34,833 nt of DNA from Actinomycetes bacterium (GCA_029263075.1 JAJCYE010000114.1:1-34833), one strand, 5' to 3'; positions 1-8,845 are shown, numbered from the stretch's first letter. The notes: generated by a model not told the origin, from the letters alone. Numbers and translations: made by a program.

Positions 1-210
1 CCTATTAGCTTTGGGACCAATGGCGGCGTTGTCGCGGGGTCTCGTCGCTCCGCCAACTGGGACCCGCCACCCGGCCGTTCAGGGACCGGACGGCGTCCGA
101 GCGGCTGGTCGTTTGGCTCCCCGGTCCGAATCTGCCGGACCCGGATGAGCGGCATGATTCGATTTCGGCCGTAGTATCGCCTGAGACTCTCCTAACGAAA
201 CCGAGCAGCC
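1..210. other. Leader region without a supported gene
   Basis: I see no convincing gene here. The minus-strand ORFs at 5-226 and 79-459 are rich in Arg, Ser and Gly, resemble no family I know and run antisense into the next gene. A modest hairpin (GGTCCG at 123-128 pairing with CGGACC at 136-141) could be the terminator of a gene left of the window, but it has no T-tract. The region probably holds the promoter of the gene starting at 211, though I could not pick out convincing -35 and -10 boxes. Confidence 0.5.
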
Positions 211-1725
211 TTGGAACACGACGCACCCGCCAAAAAAACCACAGCCGGCCCTCCGGGCCTTAACGCGCCCTCTGCCGGGTGGCTGGTGTTCGTCACCTCC
301 GGGGCCATCCTGATGCTCGAGATTTTGAGCCTCCGGCTGGTCGCCCCCTACCTGGGGTTGACGCTGGAGATGAGCACCGGGGTCATCGGATTTGCTCTCG
401 GCGCGATCGCTCTCGGCGCCTGGCTTGGTGGCCGAGTCGCCGATTCCATTCCCCCGCAACGGGTCCTCGGGCCTATGGTCCTGCTGGCCGGGGTCCTGGT
501 TCTTTTTGTCGGTCCTGCGGTCAGAATTACCGGGGAGGCGGTCCGGGGTGGCAACGCAACCTCGGTTCTGATTATGGCTGCGGTGTCGATTTTGGCGCCC
601 GCCGCGCTGCTGGCTGCCGTAACCCCGTTGGTGGTGAAGCTGCGCCTACAGGGCTTGGACGAAACGGGGCGGGTCGTAGGCCGGCTCTCCGGCCTCGGAA
701 CCCTCGGCGCCCTCGTCGCCACCTTCGCCACCGGATTCCTGCTGGTCGCCGAACTTCCCACGAGCCGGATCCTGCTGGCTCTCGGAGGAACCTTGATTGT
801 GCTGGGGGTAGTTTTGACCCTGACGCTTCGGGGACACCGGGGGGCCTACGCACTGCTGCTGTTCGCTCTGCTGGGAGTGGGGGCTTCTTCGTTTTCTCCC
901 CCGCCGTGCGACGTCGAGACCGCATACCACTGCGCCAGGGTGGTCGCCGATCCGCTACGGCCGTCGGGGCGCACGCTGCGTATGGATACCCTTTTCCACT
1001 CCTACGTGGACCTGGAGGACCCGGCCTACCTGGAGTTCTCCTACACCCGCTCTTTCGCCGCGGTGTTTGATGCCGCCCGTCCCTCGGAACCTCTCGACGC
1101 TCTTCACATCGGCGGCGGGGGTTTCAGCATCCCCAAGTACATCGACTTCACCCGCCCCGGGTCGGACAACCTGGTATTGGAAATCGACCAGGGTGTGGTC
1201 GATCTGGACGTCAAGAGCCTTGGGCTGGTACTTGGCCAGGGCATAGAGGCCCGGGTCGGCGACGGTAGGGTCGGGTTGGCCGACCAGCCCGACGACAGCC
1301 GGGACCTGGTGGTGGAGGACGCCTTCGGCGGCCTCGCCGTCCCCTGGCACCTGACCACGGTGGAAACCGCTCGCGAGATAAGCCGTATCCTCCGTCCCGA
1401 CGGCATATATCTGGTTAACGTCATCGACTTCGCCCCATTGTTGTTCGCCCGGGCGGAAGCGGCCACCATCGCTGAGGTCTTCCCCCACGTGGCTTTGATC
1501 TCCCGGCCGGACGTCCTGGATGGACGGGGCGGGGACAATTTGGTGATGGTCGCATCGGAACGGCCGCTCCCGATCGATAAGATCCAGGAAGAACTACAGC
1601 AGCGAGCCCCTGAATTCACTCTGATCGACGGGGACCGCTACACCAGGTTTGCCGGCGACGCCCGCATTCTGACCGACGACTACGCCCCGGTTGACCAACT
1701 GGTCACCCTTCATACACAAAGGTAG
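211..1725 (+). CDS. Membrane-fused spermidine synthase-like protein
   Basis: 504 residues from a TTG start. Residues about 25-235 form a series of hydrophobic segments, consistent with a multi-pass membrane domain. The C-terminal half is a Rossmann-type aminopropyltransferase/methyltransferase fold: a glycine-rich SAM-binding loop LHIGGGG at about 298, the acidic end of strand 2 in VLEID (E324, D326) and VVEDAFGG at about 368-374 in the place of the usual catalytic Asp region. This matches bacterial fused MFS/spermidine-synthase proteins, which are predicted to use decarboxylated SAM but whose substrates are mostly unproven. The catalytic segment is ED rather than the canonical polyamine-synthase motif, so aminopropyl transfer is uncertain and another SAM-dependent reaction is possible. 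It is followed after 82 bp by PEP carboxylase on the same strand, with no obvious functional link. A later Met (about residue 35) lies inside the first hydrophobic segment, so the TTG start is preferred. Confidence 0.8.
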   Translation: MEHDAPAKKTTAGPPGLNAPSAGWLVFVTSGAILMLEILSLRLVAPYLGLTLEMSTGVIGFALGAIALGAWLGGRVADSIPPQRVLGPMVLLAGVLVLFVGPAVRITGEAVRGGNATSVLIMAAVSILAPAALLAAVTPLVVKLRLQGLDETGRVVGRLSGLGTLGALVATFATGFLLVAELPTSRILLALGGTLIVLGVVLTLTLRGHRGAYALLLFALLGVGASSFSPPPCDVETAYHCARVVADPLRPSGRTLRMDTLFHSYVDLEDPAYLEFSYTRSFAAVFDAARPSEPLDALHIGGGGFSIPKYIDFTRPGSDNLVLEIDQGVVDLDVKSLGLVLGQGIEARVGDGRVGLADQPDDSRDLVVEDAFGGLAVPWHLTTVETAREISRILRPDGIYLVNVIDFAPLLFARAEAATIAEVFPHVALISRPDVLDGRGGDNLVMVASERPLPIDKIQEELQQRAPEFTLIDGDRYTRFAGDARILTDDYAPVDQLVTLHTQR

Positions 1726-1807
1726 AGGTAACCACTTTCATCAAGCCTACCCACGAAGTTAATCTGAACGTCACCCTCCGGTTGCCGGCGGGCTGGACGA
1801 TCTACAG

Positions 1808-4588
1808 GTGAGCTTGGAAGAAGACGGCCCCACGGGTTCCTCCAAGGGAGGCGGCGTTTCCTTAATCGGCGACGGCCGCCTTAAGCGGGACGTCCGCTAC
1901 CTGCAGGGCCTGCTCGACCGTTCCCTGGAGCGCCAGGAGGGACCGGAGTTGGTCCGGCTGGTGCGGCAGGTCCGGGCACTGACCACCGGGCCGGGGGACT
2001 CGCCCGGGCAGGCCGACCGGCTGAGGGAGGTGCTCGATTCCTGCAGCCTTGATGAAGCCATCGGGCTGGTCCGGGCTTTCTCGGCATTCAGCCGCCTGGC
2101 GACGGTGGCCCAGCAGGTCCAACAGGTAAACCGGATCGCAGGCGGTGCCGCCGATGAGGGGGCGCTCGACGCCACCATCGGGCGCATCCAGGCGGCAGGC
2201 GCCAAAGATCTGGTCGAAGAGATGTTGGGGCAGTTCGAACTCCGCCCGGTCCTCACCGCCCACCCGACCGAAGCGACGCGCAGGTCGGTGCTGTTCAAGC
2301 TGAGGCAGATGGCCGAGATGCTTGTCGCACGGGACACGGAGACCAATGAACAGGCGCTCGCCCGGATCGACCGACGGCTCTCCGAGCTTTTGGACGCCCT
2401 TTGGCAGACCGACGAATTGCGGCAGGTCAAGCCGCCGCCGCTCGAGGAGGCGGAGACAACCCTGTACTACCTCGACGCCATCCATCGCGACGTGATCCCC
2501 GATCTGCTGGAAGACCTTGATCGCCACCTGGGGCGGCTGGGAATCTATCTTCCGGCGCAGGCCCGGCCCCTGCGGTTCGGCACCTGGGTGGGCGGGGACC
2601 GCGACGGCAACCCGTTCGTGACCGCCGAGGTGACTTTGGAGGTCCTGGCCGCCCAGCACGAAATTACTTTGGGCGCCCTGGTCGCCCGGGTGGACGAACT
2701 GATCACCCACCTCAGCGCCTCGACGCGGGTAATCGGCGCATCCGCCGCACTTAAAGCGAGCCTGGAAGAGGACCGAACGCTTCTGCCGGACACGTTCGAA
2801 CAGTGGGGGCAAAGGGTCAACGCCGACGAGCCCTACCGCCTCAAGGGACGCTACATCCGCCAGCGGCTGATCAACACCGCCCGGCGAATGGCCACCGCCG
2901 GTAGTCACGACCCGGGCCGGGACTACCTGGACCACACCCAACTGCTGGACGAGCTGGAGATGATGCGCCGCTCGTTGGTCGAGAACCGGGGAGAACTGTT
3001 GGCAGGAGGTTTGCTGCAACGGGCCATTCGCTCCGCGGCGTCGGTCGGCTTCGGGATGGCCACGATGGACGTAAGGGAGCACGCCGCCCAGCACTGCGAT
3101 GTCATCGACGCTCTGTACAGCCGCATCGGGACCCTCGAGGTTCCGTACTCCCAGCTACCGCGACCCCAGCGCGCCTTGCTGCTGGCCGAAGAACTGGCCA
3201 GCCCTCGGCCGCTGATTGCCCCCACTACCGTTTTGGAAGGGGAGCGCGCCCGGACCTTCGAGGCCTTCACGGCCATCAGGGCGGGCCTGGACCGCTTCGG
3301 GCCGGACGCGATGGAGAGCTACATCATCTCGATGACCAAAGGTCCGGAGGACGTCCTTGAAGCGGTTGTGCTTGCCCGGGAGGCCGGACTGGTGGATGTC
3401 CAGGCGGGCATTTCCCGGATCGGTTTTGTGCCGCTGTTCGAGACTATCGACGAGTTGCGCAACGCCGGCCCCATCCTTGAGTACCTGCTGGAAGTCCCGG
3501 CCTACCGGCGGCTTTTGGAGGCCCGGGGAAACGTGCAGGAAGTGATGCTGGGCTACTCGGATTCCAACAAGCAGGCAGGAATCACCACCTCGCAGTGGGA
3601 GATCCACCGCTCACAGCGCCAGTTGCGTGACGTCGTGCAACGCCACGGGGTGATCCTGCGCCTCTCGCACGGCCGGGGTGGCACGGTTAGCCGGGGCGGG
3701 GGTCCGACCCACGAAGCGATCCTGGCGCAGCCCTTCGGCACACTCGAAGGGCTGATCAAGGTCACCGAGCAGGGCGAGGTCATCGCCGCGAAGTACAGCC
3801 TGCCTGCCCTCGCCCGGTTCAACCTGGAACTGGCGCTGGCCGCGGTCCTGGAGGCAACCGTTCTGCACCGGGAGTCCCGGGTACCCCTTGAAGTCATCGC
3901 TGGCTGGGATGCCGGCATGAACGTTGTGTCGGAGGCGGCGTTCACGGCCTACAGGGACCTTGTCGAACAACCCGGACTGGTTGAGTACTTCCTGGCGGCT
4001 ACGCCGGTCGAGGAGTTGAGCGCCCTCAATATCGGTTCCAGGCCTTCGTCGCGGCCGGGTGGGGCCGGCGGGCTGGAAAGCCTCCGGGCGATTCCCTGGG
4101 TGTTCGGCTGGAACCAGTCGCGCCAGATAGTCCCCGGCTGGTTCGGTGTGGGGACCGGGCTGGCGGCGGCCCGCCAACAGGGTTCCGGTGCGGTGTTGGC
4201 CGATATGTACGAACGCTGGCACTTTTTTCGGACTTTCGTCTCCAACGTGGAGATGGCCTTAGCCAAGACCGATATGGACGTGGCCGCCCACTACGTCGAG
4301 ACCCTGGTTCCCGCCGAACACCGCCACCTGTTCGAACTGATCCGCCGCGAGTACGACGTGGCAGTAGAACAACTGGCCCTGCTGACCGACCAACGCCGTT
4401 CACAGGACCGCCAACCCGGCCTGCGCCAAGCGATCCAGCAACGCCAGCCGCATCTGCAGCCGATCGGCTACATGCAGGTGAGCCTGCTCCGGCGCCTCCG
4501 CGCCGGAGGCGATCCGGACCCGGCGCTGCGCCGGGCCCTCCTGCTCACCGTCAACGGCGTAGCTGCCGGGTTGGGCAGCACCGGGTAG
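1808..4588 (+). CDS. ppc: Phosphoenolpyruvate carboxylase
   Basis: 926 residues from a GTG start, the normal length for bacterial PEPC. It converts PEP and bicarbonate to oxaloacetate and phosphate in the cytoplasm, feeding the TCA cycle or the serine cycle. Visible signatures: HPTEATRR with the catalytic His at about 152, GGDRDGNP at about 262, YSDSNKQAG with Lys588, and HGRGGTVSRGGGPTH starting at about His621. The C-terminus ends in GLGSTG, whereas the family normally ends in a near-invariant (M)RNTG. The two final residues T-G are kept but R-N is replaced by G-S, which may alter the active-site end or allosteric behaviour. It is probably transcribed with or just behind the upstream fused synthase. 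The nearby aminotransferase, hydroxypyruvate reductase and glycerate kinase cluster produces the 2-phosphoglycerate that leads to its substrate. Confidence 0.97.
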   Translation: MSLEEDGPTGSSKGGGVSLIGDGRLKRDVRYLQGLLDRSLERQEGPELVRLVRQVRALTTGPGDSPGQADRLREVLDSCSLDEAIGLVRAFSAFSRLATVAQQVQQVNRIAGGAADEGALDATIGRIQAAGAKDLVEEMLGQFELRPVLTAHPTEATRRSVLFKLRQMAEMLVARDTETNEQALARIDRRLSELLDALWQTDELRQVKPPPLEEAETTLYYLDAIHRDVIPDLLEDLDRHLGRLGIYLPAQARPLRFGTWVGGDRDGNPFVTAEVTLEVLAAQHEITLGALVARVDELITHLSASTRVIGASAALKASLEEDRTLLPDTFEQWGQRVNADEPYRLKGRYIRQRLINTARRMATAGSHDPGRDYLDHTQLLDELEMMRRSLVENRGELLAGGLLQRAIRSAASVGFGMATMDVREHAAQHCDVIDALYSRIGTLEVPYSQLPRPQRALLLAEELASPRPLIAPTTVLEGERARTFEAFTAIRAGLDRFGPDAMESYIISMTKGPEDVLEAVVLAREAGLVDVQAGISRIGFVPLFETIDELRNAGPILEYLLEVPAYRRLLEARGNVQEVMLGYSDSNKQAGITTSQWEIHRSQRQLRDVVQRHGVILRLSHGRGGTVSRGGGPTHEAILAQPFGTLEGLIKVTEQGEVIAAKYSLPALARFNLELALAAVLEATVLHRESRVPLEVIAGWDAGMNVVSEAAFTAYRDLVEQPGLVEYFLAATPVEELSALNIGSRPSSRPGGAGGLESLRAIPWVFGWNQSRQIVPGWFGVGTGLAAARQQGSGAVLADMYERWHFFRTFVSNVEMALAKTDMDVAAHYVETLVPAEHRHLFELIRREYDVAVEQLALLTDQRRSQDRQPGLRQAIQQRQPHLQPIGYMQVSLLRRLRAGGDPDPALRRALLLTVNGVAAGLGSTG

Positions 4589-4595
4589 GTCGCGA

Positions 4596-6194
4596 TCAAC
4601 CCGGGCCTACCGGGCGCATCTCCTGCACCGGGTGGCCCTCCCGCCACGCGTCCAGTCCCCCCTCCAGGGCCCACACCCGGGCGAAACCCCGGGACTTCAA
4701 ATGCTGCGCCGCACGGGCGCTGGTCGCTTCGGCCGGTCAGGTGCAGTAGAGAACGTAGGGCCGGTCCTTCAACTGATCGGCGGCCCACTCCGCTACGGAA
4801 TCCGGCACCACCCGGACGCTGCCCGGGATGGTGACCGCGTCGCGGTCGTACTGGGATCGGGTCCTGACGTCCACCACCACCGGAGGATCGTCGCTGCGGA
4901 GCATTTCGGCCAGACCGGCCGGGCTGACCCGGTCCGACCCGTCTTCACGCTGATCGAACAGGCCGGTAGCGGTGGCGAATCGCTCCTCGACCAGGACCTC
5001 CCCGGCCACCTTTCTCCCGTACCACGCCGACAACGGGGTGGCGCTGGCGCCGTGCAAGATCACCGAGACCAGCACCACCATCCCGGTCACCGCCAGAACG
5101 AACTCGCCGTCCGGAACCCCTCCGGCCGCCACCAGGAGGGCAAACAACATCGAGTTGAGGCCCCTTGGGCCGAACCACGCAATGAATGCCCTGGCGGACC
5201 GGCTGAGCGCCGCCGAGCGGATGCTGAGGACCAGGCCGATGGCCAGCGGCCGAGCAACAAAGATCGCGATGGCCGCCAAGCCCAAGCCGGCGAGGAGGGG
5301 GACCGAACCCAACTGACCGGCCAGCAAGGCGCCGAACAGGACGAAGGCCAGCAACATCGAAATTTCCGCGGCGGCGTCGCCGAACTCCAAGAAGCAGTCG
5401 CAGAGGGTCTGGTCCAGCGCGGTGATGGCCAGCCCGGCGAAGAAGGCCGCCAAAAATCCGTCACCCCCCAGCACAACCGCGGCGGCGTAAGAGGTGAGCA
5501 CCAGCCCCACGCCGTACAAAGCCTGGTACTCGCGCCGGACCGAGTAGCGGGCGTCGGCCCGCGCCATCAACCAAGCCCCCACGGCCCCGATCACCGCTCC
5601 GACCGCGGGGCCGATGATGAAGATCCGGGCGCCGAACAGCGCCCACTCCCCCGGCCCGGACCCGACACCCTCGCCGCTGGCGATCGCGATGAGTACCAGA
5701 AGGAGGGGCAGAACAATGATGTCGTTGGTCCCCGCCTCCACCGAGAGCACCCGCCGCACCGGCCGGGGAACCCTTTCGTCCCGGACGACGTCCCTCAGGA
5801 CCACCGCATCGGTCGAGGAGAGGACCGCCCCGAGCAGGAACGCCGAAATCGGCGACATGCCCAAAAGGAGGATCCCGGTTCCCGCGATCGACACGATAAC
5901 CAACGCGGTCCCCGGCCCGAGCACCAGCGCGGGCACCAGCCAATCCTTACGGGATCCGCCCCCCTCCAGGCTGAAGGCGTCCATGAACAGCACCAGCGAC
6001 AGGGTGAGCGCGGCCACCACCTCCAGCGAGGGGTCGTGCACGCCGACCTCCAAAACGCCGGTCGCCCCCAGCAACAGGCCGATGCCCAAAAACATTATCG
6101 GGAAGGAGATGGGCCCCCGGTCAACCAGGCCGGCCACGAGGCCCGAGACGATAACGGTGATGCCGATAAGGCCGAAACCGGTTACAAGATCCAA
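4596..6194 (-). CDS. CPA1-type cation/proton antiporter fused to rhodanese domain, in-frame UGA (possible selenoprotein)
   Basis: The ORF track stops at 4737 (485 residues), but the same frame stays open after that UGA for 46 more codons to a TGA at 4596. Residues 1-390 are a Na+/H+ exchanger domain of about 12 membrane segments, with SSTDAVVL (T128-D129) and EAGTND (N157-D158) of the NhaP type. Residues about 425-531 are a rhodanese domain: VVVDVRTRSQYD, IPGSVRV, VLYCT, then UGA at codon 486. After the UGA come PAEATSARAA and a tail with ALEGGLDAW, the usual end of a rhodanese. Rhodaneses of the YC-x-C-P-x-E-A-T-S-A kind carry Cys exactly where this UGA lies, so Sec for Cys is a natural reading. 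Alternatives are a true nonsense mutation or a base error. The start is TTG, 36 bp behind the ABC permease, so co-transcription with that exporter is likely. TGA is an ordinary stop elsewhere in the window. Confidence 0.8.
4706..4720 (-). promoter_or_regulatory. Candidate bacterial SECIS-like hairpin downstream of in-frame UGA
   Basis: Reading the minus strand, 16 nt after the UGA (4739-4737) comes GCGCC, then loop CGUGC, then GGCGC: a perfect 5-bp GC stem with a 5-nt loop whose second base is G, followed by U. The first loop base is 22 nt after the UGA. Known bacterial SECIS elements sit just downstream of the UGA, have short apical stems and small loops with a G (often GU) among the first bases, and place the loop roughly 16-37 nt away. 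This hairpin satisfies that description. Short GC hairpins are common in such DNA, so this supports the Sec reading without proving it. Confidence 0.5.
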
Positions 6195-6230
6195 ACTTCG
6201 CCTCTGGCTAGGGGGTTGGTGATCCGGAGG

Positions 6231-7097
6231 CTACTCGGTTTTGGAGAAAAGCACGCAAGCGACGGCCAGTAGGGCGGCCCCGGTCCCCATGACAATCAGC
6301 ACATCGAGCCACGGAGGCACCGGCCAGCCTAGCCAGGTGATGCCCCCGACCAGGGCGCCGCCGGCGGCCCCGTCGGGCAGGAAGTGAAAGAACAGGGTGC
6401 GGGTGGCATCGACGCCATAGCTGATCGGGTTGATCTTCGACACCACCGACAGCCAGGTGGGGATGTCACCGCCCATGGGGAACAGCGAACCGGAGAGAAA
6501 TATCAGGGGGGTCAGCAGCAACTGCATCACCGGCATCACGGTCTGTACCGACTGCACCCGGACCGCCATCACCAGGCCGAGCGCCGTGATGGTGAACGCC
6601 ACCAGAAAGGTCAACAACGTGGCGCCGATCAGCAGCACCGGGTGGTAGGGGATGCCCACCAGGCCGCACAGGGTGAGGATGGCGATCCCCTGGATGGTTG
6701 CGATGCTTGCCGACCCCAGGCACTTGCCCACGACGATGCTGCTGCGCCTGACCGGGGCCACGAGCATCTCCCGGAGGAACCCGAACTCCCGGTCCCACAC
6801 TATTGAGATGGCGGAGAAGACTGCGGTGAACATCACCCCGGTGATAAGCACGCCCGGGAAAAGAAACGTCGCGTAGTCCACACCGTTGCCCGACGGCACA
6901 ACCGCCGCCAGCCCCTTGCCCAGAACAAACAGGAACAGCAGGGGCTGCATCATGCTTGAGAAGATACGGGCCCTCTCGTTGCGGAAGCGGATGAGATCAC
7001 GCTTCCACACCACCTTGACCGCACGCAGTTCGTGGCCCCACCCCCGGCCGGGGGTTGATACCGGGGCGATCTCCAGTTCGGGCGCGGCGGTGGTCAC
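6231..7097 (-). CDS. ABC-2 type exporter permease (DrrB-like)
   Basis: 288 residues from a GTG start that overlaps the stop of the ATPase gene by 4 bp (GTGA), a sign of translational coupling. After a cytoplasmic N-terminus (about 45 residues) there are about six hydrophobic segments, including stretches at about 50-65, 85-105, 130-150 and 160-185, and a last one near the C-terminus. Between them lies the EFGFLREMLVAPVRRSS region typical of ABC-2 transporters of the daunorubicin-resistance/NodJ type. Together with its partner it should export a hydrophobic compound, lipid or polymer. The substrate cannot be read from sequence. Gene order is ATPase, permease, antiporter, all on the minus strand. 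Confidence 0.9.
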   Translation of the reverse strand: MTTAAPELEIAPVSTPGRGWGHELRAVKVVWKRDLIRFRNERARIFSSMMQPLLFLFVLGKGLAAVVPSGNGVDYATFLFPGVLITGVMFTAVFSAISIVWDREFGFLREMLVAPVRRSSIVVGKCLGSASIATIQGIAILTLCGLVGIPYHPVLLIGATLLTFLVAFTITALGLVMAVRVQSVQTVMPVMQLLLTPLIFLSGSLFPMGGDIPTWLSVVSKINPISYGVDATRTLFFHFLPDGAAGGALVGGITWLGWPVPPWLDVLIVMGTGAALLAVACVLFSKTE

Positions 7098-8113
7098 GAA
7101 CGTTTCCTCGACCAGGGGCCCGGGGGGAAAGAGGCCCCGGAACCGGCGGCATCGTCGATCCGGTTCCCGGTGTACGCCAGGAACACATCGTCGAGGGTCG
7201 GCTTGGTAACCGTCACCGACCGGACCGAGAGGCCGACCTCGAAGATCCGGGGGACGAAGGCCTCGCCGTCGTCGGTGAAAACATCCACCCCCTCGCTGGT
7301 GACAATCGCCTTCACACCCAGCCTGTTGGTCAGGGTGTCGGCCGCTTCCCGGTCGTTGCCGGTCCTGAGGTGGATCCGGTCCTGCCCCACCCCGGCCTTG
7401 AGGCCGGCGGGGGAACCCTCAACCACAATCTGCCCCCGGTCGATGATTGCAATCCGGTCGCAACGCTCCGCCTCATCCATGTAGTGGGTGGTGAGGAACA
7501 CCGTTATCTCCTCCTGGAGGCGCAACTGGTCGACGTACTTCCACAGGGTCACCCGCGATTGGGGGTCCAGCCCGATGGTCGGCTCGTCAAGGAAAAGAAC
7601 TCGGGGCGAGTGCAGCAGGCCGCGGCCGATCTCCAGACGGCGCTTCAAACCGCCGGAGAACGTCGAAACCCGGTCCTTGCGCCGGTCGGCCAGCCCGACC
7701 ATGGCCAGGACCGAGTCCAGCCGGGCCTCAACCGTCGACCGTGCCATCCCGTAGATCTCGGCGTGAAAGCGCAGGTTCTGCTCGGCCGTGAGGTACTCAT
7801 CCAAGGTGGGCTCCTGGAACACCAGGCCGATATGCCGGCGTACCTCGGTCCGGTCCTCCACCACGTTGAAACCGGAGACCAGCGCCTCTCCCGAGGTCGG
7901 CCGGACCAGGGTGCACAAGATCTTGATGGTCGTCGACTTGCCCGCGCCGTTCGGGCCGAGAAACCCGAATAGCTGCCCCGCCGGAACTTCCAGATCGATG
8001 CCTTTTACCGCTTCCAGGTCGCCGTAGCGCTTGCGCAAACCACGGATCTCAATCGCCGGGCGGCGTTCGTAGGGGGGTACCTCGAGAGCTTCGGAAGGCA
8101 GAGCCAGTGACAT
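7094..8113 (-). CDS. ABC exporter ATP-binding protein (DrrA-like)
   Basis: 339 residues. Walker A GPNGAGKS at about 53-60, Q-loop Gln100, signature SGGLKRR at about 153-159, Walker B RVLFLDEP at about 171-178 and the switch His in TTHYMDEAE are all present, so the ATPase should be active. The long C-terminal extension after the nucleotide-binding domain is of the kind seen in DrrA proteins (DUF4162-like). It pairs with the membrane protein encoded 4 bp into its own stop. The ATG is preceded by GGAG at a reasonable distance, and a perfect ATTGATCAAT palindrome (8113-8122) overlaps the start. It begins a probable three-gene operon ending in the antiporter-rhodanese gene. Confidence 0.95.
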   Translation of the reverse strand: MSLALPSEALEVPPYERRPAIEIRGLRKRYGDLEAVKGIDLEVPAGQLFGFLGPNGAGKSTTIKILCTLVRPTSGEALVSGFNVVEDRTEVRRHIGLVFQEPTLDEYLTAEQNLRFHAEIYGMARSTVEARLDSVLAMVGLADRRKDRVSTFSGGLKRRLEIGRGLLHSPRVLFLDEPTIGLDPQSRVTLWKYVDQLRLQEEITVFLTTHYMDEAERCDRIAIIDRGQIVVEGSPAGLKAGVGQDRIHLRTGNDREAADTLTNRLGVKAIVTSEGVDVFTDDGEAFVPRIFEVGLSVRSVTVTKPTLDDVFLAYTGNRIDDAAGSGASFPPGPWSRKRS

Positions 8114-8209
8114 TGATCAATGCTCCCACACCCCGCCCGCTAGAGGGCTTTCGGATGCGGGAATAAACCAGGGACAGATGCGTTCTCAGGGGTGGGATCT
8201 AAATATCCC

Positions 8210-8230
8210 TTCGATAGTACCTATGTCGAA
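8210..8230. promoter_or_regulatory. Inverted repeat upstream of the YceI gene
   Basis: TTCGATAG, then TAC, then CTATgTCGAA: two 8-base arms that are complementary apart from one inserted base, lying 37-57 bp before the YceI start. It could be an operator, perhaps for a dimeric regulator such as the nearby HxlR protein, which originally adjoined this gene. That is inference. No clear -10 box was identified. Confidence 0.3.
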
Positions 8231-8266
8231 CCTAGCTAGTCTGAGAAGTCGAGGAAAGGAACAACA

Positions 8267-8830
8267 ATGACCACTGCCACCCAGACCGATCTGGAACAAA
8301 TCACCGGGGACTACACCATCGACGCCGCGCACACCCGCATTGGATTCCAGGCCCGCCACGCCATGGTGACCAAGGTTCGCGGTCATTTCGCCGACTTCGA
8401 GGGTTCGTTCCACCTCGACCCCTCCCGGCCCGAAGAGTCGTCGGCAAGTGTCACCGTCCAGGCCAAGAGCATCAGCACCGGCAACGCCGATCGTGATACC
8501 CACCTGCGCTCAAACGACTTTTTCGCCATGGACGAGTTCCCCGAGATCAAGTTCGTATCCACCTCCGCCGAGCGAGTCGACGACGAACACTTCAAGCTGA
8601 CCGGCGACCTGAGCATCCGCGGCGTCACCCGGCCCGTAACTATCGGCTTCGAGTACAACGGCGTGGAGCAGGACCCATGGGGCAACACCCGAGTGGGGTT
8701 TGAGGGATCCACGGAGATCAACCGCAAAGACTGGGGAGTCAACTGGAACGCCGCGTTGGACTCGGGCGGGGTGCTGGTGAGCGACAAGGTCAAACTGGAG
8801 TTCGACATTTCGGCAACCAAAGCCGCATAG
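8267..8830 (+). CDS. YceI-family lipocalin-like protein
   Basis: 187 residues, ATG start with a good GAGGAAAGGA ribosome site. The sequence follows the YceI pattern: DYTIDAAHTRIGFQARHAM at the N-terminus, a middle segment on sub-state differences (SSASVTVQAKSI, DTHLRSNDFF, FPEIKFVST), LTGDLSIRGVTRPV, and INRKDWGVNWN near the end. YceI proteins are beta-barrel binders of isoprenoid or amphiphilic ligands. There is no signal peptide here, so this one should be cytoplasmic, as in many actinobacterial members. A strong hairpin follows the stop. It originally faced the HxlR regulator gene, and such regulators often control redox or quinone stress genes, so a link is plausible but unproven. Confidence 0.93.
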   Translation: MTTATQTDLEQITGDYTIDAAHTRIGFQARHAMVTKVRGHFADFEGSFHLDPSRPEESSASVTVQAKSISTGNADRDTHLRSNDFFAMDEFPEIKFVSTSAERVDDEHFKLTGDLSIRGVTRPVTIGFEYNGVEQDPWGNTRVGFEGSTEINRKDWGVNWNAALDSGGVLVSDKVKLEFDISATKAA

Positions 8831-8845
8831 CCACTTAAACGACAC

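Noticed and set aside
1862-3094. 410-residue minus-strand ORF
   Set aside because: Entirely antisense to PEP carboxylase, whose motifs are complete.
4737-4739. Genome-wide reassignment of UGA as a sense codon
   Set aside because: UGA is the natural stop of several intact genes here, such as the DrrA-like ATPase and the zinc-ribbon gene, so only local recoding is credible.
4632-6272. 546-residue plus-strand ORF
   Set aside because: It is antisense to the antiporter gene, is packed with Arg, Gln, His and Gly typical of a GC-rich shadow frame and matches no family.
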